DNA of 64,000 nucleotides, taken from contig JAUIJL010000019.1 in assembly GCA_030431255.1 (NCBI GenBank), positions 124,001 to 188,000 on the forward strand. Direction: 5' to 3'. Positions 16,414-24,460 of the stretch are shown piece after piece (the stretch's first letter is position 1; the number at the start of each line of letters is the position of its first letter). The translations under genes and the position numbers were made by a program. The notes below the pieces were generated by a model that did not search any database, had not been told where the DNA came from, and was given only the letters and a program-made list of their open reading frames with translations. This stretch comes from Thermoanaerobaculia bacterium. Lineage in GTDB: Bacteria; Acidobacteriota; Thermoanaerobaculia; Multivoradales; J023.

Positions 16414-16777
16414 CGATAACTCCGTGAGAGCCTATCCACCTTAGTGGATGGGAAAACGTGCATTTGTGAAATACGAAACGCATGCGAGCCAATACGGATC
16501 CTTACATAAAAGTTGAATGCGGGCCGTTCGGAAAACGAGTTTACTGGAAAGAAAAGAAGCAAGTCCAGAAGTAACCACATGGAGCTTCCCTTAAAAGGTA
16601 CATACAGAAACGATACAAGCAAATGAGCGGGCACGCCAATTACAAACGCAGAAGGCAAAGTAGAAAACTGGCTGAAAGAGTACTGTGCAACGCAGATCAG
16701 CGGAGGGTCGGCAAAGTGTCTTGTATTACAGTCATACGTATTGCAATACGTAATATGTATTACACACTCGTAAAAGA
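16414..16777 (-). promoter_or_regulatory. AT-rich leader of the par genes
   Basis: This 364-bp stretch is visibly more AT-rich than its surroundings. Close to parA lies the inverted repeat ATCCAC-CTTA-GTGGAT (16434-16449). At the far end lies the repeat cluster 16722-16764, listed separately. A 108-codon minus-strand ORF crosses it but overlaps parA and has no family features. No promoter boxes could be assigned confidently. Confidence 0.6.
16722..16764. promoter_or_regulatory. Candidate centromere (parS) or operator
   Basis: A perfect 18-bp palindrome TACGTATTGCAATACGTA (16735-16752) is flanked by two copies of TGTATTACA (16722-16730 and 16756-16764). All four half-sites share a YGTATTRC core. 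Such clustered half-sites suit an RHH protein. It lies about 310 bp upstream of parA and just beyond the 3' end of the giant kinase gene. Confidence 0.55.
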
Positions 16778-19700
16778 CTAGGGACCCGAGCTCGCCTCCA
16801 TCAAGCTACTCGGATCCGATCGGAGGGTAAAGCAGAAGGTCGAGCCATGTCCAGGGCCTTCCGATTCTACCCACACTCTGCCGCCGTGTACCTCGACGAT
16901 CCGCCGCACCAAGGTCAATCCCACTCCGGTGCCTTCGATGCTTTGATTGAGTTGTTGAAAGAGCCCGAAGATCACTTTCTGATGCTCGCCCTCGATACCG
17001 CAACCGTTGTCGCGGACGAAGATCACGGTAGCCCCTTCACCGTCTTCGAAGGTGCCGATCTCGATCCTGGGATTGGGTTGGTCGCCCATGAATTTGGCCG
17101 CATTCTCCACCAGATTCTGCAACACCTCGCGCAGACGAACTCGGTCACCGTGGATCACGGGGAAGGGAGGAGACATCTGGATCTCGATGCCGGCTTTCGC
17201 CAAAGGAATCGTCAACAGCTCCAGGGTCTCTTGAATGAGATCGAGCAGTGGAATCGCGGTCGGTGGCCCCGCAAGGTGACCGACCCGGGAGAGATCCAGG
17301 AGATCCTCCAGCAGCTCGGACATGTGATTGCTGGCCTTGTGAATCCGCGCGATGTCCTCGCGCATGGACTCCCAACGACCTGCCTCGGCGTCTTCCTCGA
17401 GCAACCCGAGAAAACCCTTGATGGTCACCAGCGGGCTTCGCAGATCGTGGGATACGGTATAGGCGAAGCGCTCGAGCTCCGCGTTTTTCGATTCCAGCTC
17501 GGTGTTGTGGTCCCTGAGCTGGTCCTCGATTTGCTTTCGCTCCTGGATCTCGTGAGCGAGGTCCTGGTAGAGGTGAGCGTTTTCGAGCGAGATGGCCGCC
17601 TGCGCCAAGAGTGTGTGCAGGAGCGCCACGCGCTCGGCGGTGAAGACGTGGGCGGTCAAGCGGTTCTCGAGGTAGAGCATGCCCGCGAGCTCACCGTGGC
17701 GACGCATGGGCAGGCACAGCACCGAAGGGATTCGCATGCCGGCCCACCGTGGATCGGAGCTGAACCTGGCGCTGGCCGAGGTGTCGCCGATGACCACCTC
17801 TTCTTCCGTGCGGCTGACGAAGTGGATGACGGAGTGGGCGATATCCGGATAGTCGTCGAGCTCGATGCTGCCGACATGGACCTCAGGGGCGGACTGTGAG
17901 CCCAGGCTGACGGTCACTTCGACGGTGAGCTGCTCATCACGCTTCAAAAGCAGGCAGCCGCGCCGTGCCCCGGCGATTTCGATCACGCTGAGCATCAGGG
18001 CTTGGAGCAGCTCGTCGGGACGGATCTCGCTGGAGATGGCGCGCGACGCGCGCAGAGCGTGGCCCAAGTCGAGCTCGGCGTCGAGCCCCACACCCAAAGT
18101 TTGAGACGGTGCTCGGCCCCCAGGTCCGATCGCGAGCAGCTCGGCGTGTGAAGCGTGCATCTGGTCGACTTTGGCCTGGGCTCCCCATCGGGCGTAGAGA
18201 TCCCGTGCCCGCAGCCAATAACCGAGGGCCGCGGTCGGTTCTCCGCTGAGCTTCCAGAAGTTGCCGAAGAGCTCGTTGCCGAGGGCTTCGTATTGCACCC
18301 ATCCCGTGGAAGCGGCGACATCGACCGCTTGGCGATAGTTGCGCACGGCCCGCTCGAAATCTCCCGAGATTCTGGCCCGCTCCGCGTGGAGCAGGAAATA
18401 GCGATGTTGACAGTTTTCAGGGCACAGCTCCGACCAGAGTCGAAAGCGTTGCTCGTAGTCGTCGAGCAGTTCGAGGTAGAGCTGCTGATCCTCGGGGACC
18501 ACGGCATCGAAGGCGGCGGTCAGGGTGAGGGCCACGAAGAGCAAGTATTCCGGCAGCTGGGCTTGGGCGTAGAGATTTTCCTCGATCGACTCCCGTTCGT
18601 CGATCAGCTCCAAGGCTTCGGGGATTCTTTGCATCCAATAGAGGCCGCGGATCTTCGCCCCCAGGAAGAGGGCGCGGAAATAGGGGGCCTGTCCCGGGCC
18701 TTCCAGGAAAGCCTGCTCGTTGAATTCGTGGTTGTCGAACGAAGCGGGTCCCCGCGTTTGGCCCAAGAGGTGGGCGATCGGTTGCAGCAGCGCGGGGCGG
18801 AAGGCGCCTTCCAGATTGTTGCGATAGGAGCGGTTGAGGAAGGTGAGCTGCCTTCGCGCCTCACGGTCGAGATCGGCGAGCTGAGATCCGGCCTGAAAGC
18901 GAGTGACGAAGAGGAACCAGATCGCGTAACTGGCGAAGATCAGATCTCCGCTTTCGAGGGCATAGCGAAGGGCTTTGCGGAAGTGGGGTAGGGTTTCTCC
19001 CAGTGGCTCACACCAATGCTGAATGCTGCCGGCGAACATGACCAGCCCTCGCGCCCTGGCGGACAGGCTCGGGGAATCTTCCACCACCTCGATCGCCAGT
19101 CGACCGTAGCGATAGGCGGAGTCGTAGTCGCCCTGAATATGGATCAGGGTCGAGTAAGCGAAACCGGCGAAGGCTAATGCATCGCCGGGCTGAAGACCGT
19201 GGCGCAGGATGATGTGAACCCGTCGGCATCCCGCCCAAGCGACGAGCATGGGTCGGCCCGAGGGAAAAGCGCTGGTGGCCACGTCACCGAGAGCTTTGAG
19301 CAACCGGCCCTGGGCCGCGTCGGTCAGAGGGGGAGAATGCCTCAGATCCTCGATGCTGCGACCGGCGAGCAGCTCCGGAAGCTCGAGCAAATCCTGTTTC
19401 AGCTCCTCCTCCGCGGCCTTCTCGTCCGTGGGCAGATGGGAGCCGAGCAGCTCGAGGGCTTCGCCGCTCAGGTCGAGAGCATCGGCATAGAGGCCGCGGG
19501 TGGTGAGCTGCTCCAATCGAATGCGGCAGATGGTGAACCGCTCCTCACGGCTCAGCTCCCGGCGGCTCAGACGGGCAAAGAGGGCGTCCGCCTGATCGAA
19601 ACGGGTGGCCATGCCGAGGCTTTGCAAGTAGGTCTTGTGGAGCTCGAAGGCGAGAGTCCTCTCCCGGCTCCAGAGTCTGTCGTCCGCCTTGGACAAACCG

Positions 19701-22219
19701 CTCTGCAGGTAGTCGGCCGCGGTGGGATAAGCGGCCGACGCCAGGGCCTTTTCGCTGGCGGCCAGGGTCAGCTCGAGGATCCGGATCCGTTCCGACGGAT
19801 CGGTCACCTTGGGCTCCGCCCGCAGATAGTGGCTGAGGGTTTCGAAGAGCAGATTCCGGCTCAGGGCGTCGTCGAGCTCGTGCAGGCGGCGGGCGATTTG
19901 CAGATGCTTCTCTTGTTGCTCGGCGGGGTCCAAACCGGCGTAGGCTGCCTGTTGAACCCGATCGTGGGAAAAACGAAACCACCGATGCTCATCCTCGTCC
20001 GGCTTGCCGGCGGGCCGAGTTGACGGGGAACCCTGAGGTGGGGAGGTGACGGTGATGACCAGATGTCGTTTCAGGCACGGTCCGAGCTGTCTGAGGGTCG
20101 CACCCCGCCCTTGTCCGGCGGCGGTCGCCAAGGCCCCGAGCTCGAAAGAGGCTCCTAAACACGCCGCCAGCCGCAACGCATCTCGGCTCTTTTCAGGAAG
20201 CTCGTCGATTTTGTGATTCAGAAGCTCGACGACGTTGTCGGTAATGCTGAGAGCCCGCACGCCTTCCAGATCCCAGACCCAACGACTTTCGATGATCCGT
20301 GGCCTGGGGGCCTCGGGTGCGGGCTCCTCAGAGCCCGCGGGCTCTGAATCCGGGATCTTTTCGGAGGTCTCCAGGGTCAGCAGCCCTTGATCGTGCAAGG
20401 AGCCCAGGAATTGGCGCACGAAATGGGGGTTGCCGTTGGTTTTGGTATGCACCAGATCCGCCAGAGGGCGGCAATCCGACGGCTCGCAGCCGAAGGCTTC
20501 GGCGATCAGCTGGGCGACGTCACCTCGCTCCAAATTTCCCAGTCGGATCAGCTCGGGGGTGCCGGTGGCGGCCTCGATTCGCGTCAGGGCCTGCTCCAGG
20601 GGATGGCCCTCGACGACCTCGGGGCGATTGAAGGTGGCGACGACGAGGCAATGGGGAATCGGCTCCCCGAGGGCTAGCTCCTCGAAGAGCTGGAGGGACG
20701 CGCGGTCGGCACAATGGAGGTTGTCCAGGAAGATGACCAAGGGTCGGCTCGGGGTGGCGAAGGCCGCGATCAAGTGGCGAAAAGCGGAAAGCAGGCGAGC
20801 GGCGGATTCGGGAGGCAGAGCTTCCGCGGCAGCGGGTCGCTCCGGCCCGAGCACCGAGAACAGGCGTGGGATCAGCTCCAACAGGCCGGGTAGGTTGCTC
20901 TCGCCCACGGTGCTGCGGATCCTTTGCCTCCAGGCTTCGAGGGCATGGGCGGGCTCGGTCAAGATGTGCCGACACAGCTCCGAGCAGGCTCGCACCCAAC
21001 CGGAGTAGGGAATCTCGCGGCGAAAGGGATCGAATCGACCTCTGACCAAATGGCCTCGATCTCGGCTGATGGGTTTGTACAGCTCGAGGGGCAGCGAGGA
21101 TTTGCCGGTGCCGGGGAGACCCTCGACCAACAGCAGCTCGATGCCGACCGCCGGTTGGGCGCGGGAGCGATCGAAAGCTCGTTCCAGCTGCTCGATGTGT
21201 GTCGCGCGCCCGTAGAGTTTTTGCGGTAGCTCGAAGTGTTGGGTCTTTTCCCCTCCGGCGAGGGAAAAATTCGGGATCTTGCCGCTCAGCTGAAAATGTC
21301 CCGAGCATTGATGGAGATCCGACAACAATCCCGATGCGCTCTGATAGCGATCTTCCGCGTTTTTCGCCATCAGACGCCGCAGCATGTCCGCGACGACCAC
21401 CGGCAACGAGGGCCGGAGCTCGAGGGGGGAGGGTGGCTCCTTGGCCAAATGGCTGTGGACCAAATCGGCCACATCGGTGGTTTGGAACGGCAGCCGACCG
21501 GTGAGCAGCTGATACAAGGTGACCCCGAGTGAGTAGAAATCGCTGCGGTAGTCGACGGGTCGATTCATACGCCCGGTCTGCTCGGGGGAGAGGTAGGCGA
21601 GGCTGGATTCGAGCTGCCTTGGGGGTACTGCTCGGGCGTGCTCTCGGTGGCTTTTGGAGCTTTGTCCGAGACCGATCCAACGGAGTCGATCGTCCTCTCC
21701 CAGGATCATGTGAGCGGGCTGGATTTGTTTGTGAATCAAATGCTGCCGGTGCAGGCCTCGGAGCAAGGTGGCGGCTTGGATGGCGAGCTCCAGCCAGCGC
21801 TCGAGGGAAAGGCCTTGCGGGGGCAAATCCAGGTCCAGGCTTCGGCCGCCCACGTCCTCCATCACCAGCACCGGTCGTGATTCGAGGGCCAGTCGGTGGG
21901 AAAGCACCAGGTCGTAGTAGCGCAATCGGTGGGGTTTCAGCCGAGCATCTCGATCGAAGGCATCGGCCAGCTCTCGTCCCCGATCCAGCTCGTTGCGCAA
22001 TCGTTGACGGGCCCCCGGGACGTCGCCGAGAGCCATCTTGAGCACGACCTTCAGGCCGTCGGAATCCTCGGCGCGAACGATTCGGTAGCGGGAGCTGTTG
22101 AAGATCGTTTCCACCGCGGTGTACTGGGGCGGCAGGACGATCGATCCCACGGTGTCGCGCGGATCGCTATGAGACGACTCGGACGTTCCTTCGGGATCGC
22201 TGGGCAGGGATTCTGACAC
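16778..22219 (-). CDS. Multidomain sensor: kinase-like, AAA ATPase, GAF, histidine kinase
   Basis: At 1813 aa this matches the trifunctional Ser/Thr kinase-like/ATPase/sensor histidine kinase family. Domains in order: kinase-like (about 30-310), AAA_16-type ATPase with Walker A VEGLPGTGKSSL (about 360), long TPR-like helical region (about 750-1350), GAF (about 1370-1530), HisKA with phospho-acceptor His in YTVSHDLRSP (about 1588), and HATPase with DNGCGI and GTGVGLTLV. The kinase-like domain is degenerate. The catalytic HRD is HKQ (LIHKQIQPAHMIL) and the metal-binding DFG is IGLG, so it is likely a pseudokinase. It has no receiver domain; a CheY-like protein at 23712 is a candidate partner. 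It is cytoplasmic, as no membrane span is seen. Its stop is 364 bp upstream of parA. Confidence 0.9.
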   Translation of the reverse strand: MSESLPSDPEGTSESSHSDPRDTVGSIVLPPQYTAVETIFNSSRYRIVRAEDSDGLKVVLKMALGDVPGARQRLRNELDRGRELADAFDRDARLKPHRLRYYDLVLSHRLALESRPVLVMEDVGGRSLDLDLPPQGLSLERWLELAIQAATLLRGLHRQHLIHKQIQPAHMILGEDDRLRWIGLGQSSKSHREHARAVPPRQLESSLAYLSPEQTGRMNRPVDYRSDFYSLGVTLYQLLTGRLPFQTTDVADLVHSHLAKEPPSPLELRPSLPVVVADMLRRLMAKNAEDRYQSASGLLSDLHQCSGHFQLSGKIPNFSLAGGEKTQHFELPQKLYGRATHIEQLERAFDRSRAQPAVGIELLLVEGLPGTGKSSLPLELYKPISRDRGHLVRGRFDPFRREIPYSGWVRACSELCRHILTEPAHALEAWRQRIRSTVGESNLPGLLELIPRLFSVLGPERPAAAEALPPESAARLLSAFRHLIAAFATPSRPLVIFLDNLHCADRASLQLFEELALGEPIPHCLVVATFNRPEVVEGHPLEQALTRIEAATGTPELIRLGNLERGDVAQLIAEAFGCEPSDCRPLADLVHTKTNGNPHFVRQFLGSLHDQGLLTLETSEKIPDSEPAGSEEPAPEAPRPRIIESRWVWDLEGVRALSITDNVVELLNHKIDELPEKSRDALRLAACLGASFELGALATAAGQGRGATLRQLGPCLKRHLVITVTSPPQGSPSTRPAGKPDEDEHRWFRFSHDRVQQAAYAGLDPAEQQEKHLQIARRLHELDDALSRNLLFETLSHYLRAEPKVTDPSERIRILELTLAASEKALASAAYPTAADYLQSGLSKADDRLWSRERTLAFELHKTYLQSLGMATRFDQADALFARLSRRELSREERFTICRIRLEQLTTRGLYADALDLSGEALELLGSHLPTDEKAAEEELKQDLLELPELLAGRSIEDLRHSPPLTDAAQGRLLKALGDVATSAFPSGRPMLVAWAGCRRVHIILRHGLQPGDALAFAGFAYSTLIHIQGDYDSAYRYGRLAIEVVEDSPSLSARARGLVMFAGSIQHWCEPLGETLPHFRKALRYALESGDLIFASYAIWFLFVTRFQAGSQLADLDREARRQLTFLNRSYRNNLEGAFRPALLQPIAHLLGQTRGPASFDNHEFNEQAFLEGPGQAPYFRALFLGAKIRGLYWMQRIPEALELIDERESIEENLYAQAQLPEYLLFVALTLTAAFDAVVPEDQQLYLELLDDYEQRFRLWSELCPENCQHRYFLLHAERARISGDFERAVRNYRQAVDVAASTGWVQYEALGNELFGNFWKLSGEPTAALGYWLRARDLYARWGAQAKVDQMHASHAELLAIGPGGRAPSQTLGVGLDAELDLGHALRASRAISSEIRPDELLQALMLSVIEIAGARRGCLLLKRDEQLTVEVTVSLGSQSAPEVHVGSIELDDYPDIAHSVIHFVSRTEEEVVIGDTSASARFSSDPRWAGMRIPSVLCLPMRRHGELAGMLYLENRLTAHVFTAERVALLHTLLAQAAISLENAHLYQDLAHEIQERKQIEDQLRDHNTELESKNAELERFAYTVSHDLRSPLVTIKGFLGLLEEDAEAGRWESMREDIARIHKASNHMSELLEDLLDLSRVGHLAGPPTAIPLLDLIQETLELLTIPLAKAGIEIQMSPPFPVIHGDRVRLREVLQNLVENAAKFMGDQPNPRIEIGTFEDGEGATVIFVRDNGCGIEGEHQKVIFGLFQQLNQSIEGTGVGLTLVRRIVEVHGGRVWVESEGPGHGSTFCFTLRSDPSSLMEASSGP

Positions 22220-22268
22220 GCTCCGATTCTATCCGGGATGGGATCGGGTTTCTATCTCGTCCGGCCTC

Positions 22269-22321
22269 TGGGGGAGTCCCCCGAAGCGGGCTGGAAACCC
22301 TGGCTCGAGACTTTGAGTCTC
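22269..22321. promoter_or_regulatory. Hairpins in the divergent promoter region
   Basis: The 226-bp gap between divergent genes (16778-22219 minus and 22446 plus) holds GGGGGAGTCCCCC (about 22270-22282) and the perfect inverted repeat GAGACT-TTG-AGTCTC (22307-22321). No clear -35/-10 pair is seen. An AGGAGG lies 10 bp before the methyltransferase ATG. Confidence 0.4.
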
Positions 22322-22445
22322 AAAAGCCGACGGCATGGCTAGGCCTGCTAAGATCCTTTCACCAGATCCGATCCTTGTTGATTGCCGTTGGGTCCAGCCG
22401 ACCCGTCGATCCAGTGTCGACTAAAGGTTAGGAGGATGTTGAGCC

Positions 22446-23117
22446 ATGGCCGAAATCGGAGCCAATCCCCTTGAAGGCTCGGAAACCGCATTGCGTTTCG
22501 AATATTTCGATCGCTATCTGGCCCATTGGCGCGATCTCGAGGTGCTCGACGTGGGCTGTGGCCAAGGCTCCGTCAGCACCTTCTTATCGGGCCGGGGTTG
22601 CCATGTTTTCGGTGTGGATCCGGACCCCGAGAACGTGAAGCTGGCCGCCGAACGCGCGATCCGTGAGGGCCGGGGTATCGACTATCGGGTGGGCACCGCG
22701 GAGCGATTGCCCTATGAGGATCACCAATTCGATGTGGTCATCTGTCTCGATGTGCTGGAGCACGCTTCGAACGTGTCTCAGGCGATCGGTGAGATGTCGC
22801 GGGTCCTTCAACCCGGTGGTTACTTTCTTTTCGACTCGATCAACCGCACCTGGACCTCGAGGGTCGTCTCCGTGTGGCTGACGGAGAGCTTGCTCAGACG
22901 CCGGCAGTCGAAGAGAGCTCGTGATTGGCGAAAGTTCATCCGACCCACCGAGCTCGAGAAGCATCTGCGGGCTCACGGCTTTTTGGATATCTCCATGGCC
23001 GGCTTGACCATCAGGGGCCGAGGCCAAGGGAAGGCGATGCGGTCGGAGGTGGGAAGCGATATGCGCATGAGCTACCTCGGGATCGGCCGGACCCCTCCGG
23101 GCCCACCCGCGGTGTGA
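22446..23117 (+). CDS. SAM-dependent methyltransferase (UbiG-like, class I)
   Basis: This 223-aa protein has the class I Rossmann pattern. Motif I is VLDVGCGQG (residues 33-41), the acidic end of strand 2 is VFGVDPDPENVKLA, and FDVVICLDVLEHASN is the motif-IV region with the VLEH signature of UbiG-type enzymes. LQPGGYFLFDSINRT follows. UbiG itself O-methylates quinone precursors, and the FLFDSINRTW segment matches that group. The rest of a quinone pathway is not present here, so the true substrate is open. AGGAGG precedes the ATG by 10 bp. It stands alone, convergent with the gene at 23174. Confidence 0.8.
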   Translation: MAEIGANPLEGSETALRFEYFDRYLAHWRDLEVLDVGCGQGSVSTFLSGRGCHVFGVDPDPENVKLAAERAIREGRGIDYRVGTAERLPYEDHQFDVVICLDVLEHASNVSQAIGEMSRVLQPGGYFLFDSINRTWTSRVVSVWLTESLLRRRQSKRARDWRKFIRPTELEKHLRAHGFLDISMAGLTIRGRGQGKAMRSEVGSDMRMSYLGIGRTPPGPPAV

Positions 23118-23173
23118 GGCTCCCACTCGCTCTTGCGGCGGGATTTTGGAGCCGCGCGTTGGAGCCGCGCGCG

Positions 23174-23524
23174 TCAAACCGGTGAGACGACCGCCAATGC
23201 GGAGAAGCACTCCGTATCTTCCTCGTTCCCGCGATGCCGGATGACCGCACCGGTCAGCATGTGCAAATGCTCCATTGGGGAGGAGCCCATGGGATCCGCC
23301 TGGGAGAAGAATTGCAGCTCGAAGCGACCGTTGGAGGAATAGGCCGAGAATCGACCGGAGAAGTCGGTTTGGAGCTCGAACTCGACCCGTTGAGCGGGCT
23401 GCCCGGGTGCGGCTTCAAGCTCCAGGTAGACCTCGCCCGTCAACGGCAGCGGCCAATCCAAATGTCGAGACGCGATGAATCCCTGGCCCTCCAGGGCGCA
23501 GGTAGAGATCTTCCAATGGGTCAT
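23174..23524 (-). CDS. Hypothetical protein (116 aa)
   Basis: I do not recognise this family. ATG at 23524 is favoured because AAAGGAAG lies just upstream. The open frame extends further, to 23629, but that extension only translates the 17-bp tandem repeat array. The product lacks a signal peptide and reads as a compact beta-rich domain (GEVYLELEAAPGQPAQRVEF, then GRFELQFFSQADPMG). It may be a single-domain cytoplasmic protein. It converges with the methyltransferase gene, separated by a short gap holding two copies of TTGGAGCCGCGCG. Confidence 0.55.
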   Translation of the reverse strand: MTHWKISTCALEGQGFIASRHLDWPLPLTGEVYLELEAAPGQPAQRVEFELQTDFSGRFSAYSSNGRFELQFFSQADPMGSSPMEHLHMLTGAVIRHRGNEEDTECFSALAVVSPV

Positions 23525-23536
23525 TGGCTTCCTTTC

Positions 23537-23671
23537 CGAAGACAAGGCTTTTCGAAGACAAGGGCATTTCGAAGACAAGGGCATTTCGAAGACAAGGGCA
23601 TTTCGAAGACAAGGGCATTTCGAAGACAAGAGCTTTCCGCAGACACAGAGGTTCCGAAGATTCAGGGGTTC
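23537..23671. repeat. 17-bp intergenic tandem repeat array
   Basis: Eight units are based on CGAAGACAAGGGCATTT. Four central copies (23553-23620) are identical; the first is 16 bp and the last three drift progressively. It lies between the 116-aa gene and the response regulator, in the leader of the former. There are no spacers, so it is a VNTR-like array and not CRISPR. Confidence 0.95.
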
Positions 23672-23711
23672 CGACCGGCTCGGGGGATTTTCGGGAATCC
23701 GGCGGAATGGG

Positions 23712-24101
23712 TCAAGGCGAGACTGCCGTCTCCAGAGCCTCCGCGATGATCGCGGGAAGCTCTCGCAGGTAGGTGCATTGGGAATCTTTGTGCACGAATT
23801 TCTTCGCGCCGGCTTTCAAGACCTGTCGGGCGAGCTCGGGATCGTCGTATCCGGTGACGACGATGATCGGCATCGTGATCTCGAGCGTGGTCAAGGCGTT
23901 GATGACTTGCACACCGTTCATATCGGGCAGGTAGAAATCCAAGACTGCCAAGTCCGGCTCTCGGCTCTTCATGGTCTCCAGCGCCTTCTCTCCGTCTTCG
24001 GCTTCGCGCACATGATAGCCGGACTCCTGAAGCAACGATCGCATGATCATGCGGGTCATGGGATCGTCCTCGATCAATAGGATGTCCGCTGGTGGGGGCA
24101 T
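23712..24101 (-). CDS. Single-domain response regulator (CheY-like)
   Basis: This 129-aa receiver domain has the acidic pocket E11-D12-D13, phospho-acceptor D55 (AVLDFYLPD), the switch Thr in VVTGYDD and the conserved Lys in FVHKD. It has no output domain, so it acts by protein contact or as a phosphorelay shuttle. ATG at 24101 is chosen because GAGGA precedes it; the longer frame to 24206 adds residues without receiver similarity. It could accept phosphate from one of the orphan histidine kinases in this window (16778-22219 or 46758-50144), which lack their own receiver. That pairing is inferred. Confidence 0.85.
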   Translation of the reverse strand: MPPPADILLIEDDPMTRMIMRSLLQESGYHVREAEDGEKALETMKSREPDLAVLDFYLPDMNGVQVINALTTLEITMPIIVVTGYDDPELARQVLKAGAKKFVHKDSQCTYLRELPAIIAEALETAVSP

Positions 24102-24460
24102 GAGAGTCCTCGGGAGATTCGCTGAGCAGGGGATAGCGGTCACATTGTATCCCTCGTCCCGTCGAGAGGGTAGCCAATGGTCCCCGCAGTATAACCCACA
24201 GTGCAAGGGTTGCAGCGCGGGAGATCGCTGAGCCGAGAAAAAGTGAACCTACTACATCGTTGAAAACAATAGGTTTAGAAGACGATAGCCAAAAACTCAC
24301 GGGATTTTTTGCTCGCGAGTATATTTTTTCGGCCGCCCGCCCACACCATAAGAATACGTGTTGATGAACGCTGTGCCTTGAACGGACCTACTCCGGTCGG
24401 CTCAGCAAAGAATGATGGTGGCCCTCCTTCCCGAGGGCTCTATCCCTGAAAGGGTCTCTT
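24102..24460. promoter_or_regulatory. Intergenic region upstream of the M4 protease
   Basis: This 359-bp divergent gap has an AT-rich section at about 24240-24335 with AACCTA and TAGGTT arms around 24246-24275, and T- and A-rich runs. It probably contains the protease promoter. The ribosome binding site AAAGGG lies about 7 bp before the ATG. I cannot define -35/-10 boxes with confidence. Confidence 0.4.

Noticed and set aside
16332-16658. 108-codon minus-strand ORF across the parA leader
   Set aside because: It overlaps the parA start in another frame, and its hydrophobic look comes from the AT-rich leader; no ribosome binding site.
23525-23629. N-terminal extension of the 116-aa protein through the repeats
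   Set aside because: It only translates the 17-bp array; a good ribosome binding site lies before ATG 23524.
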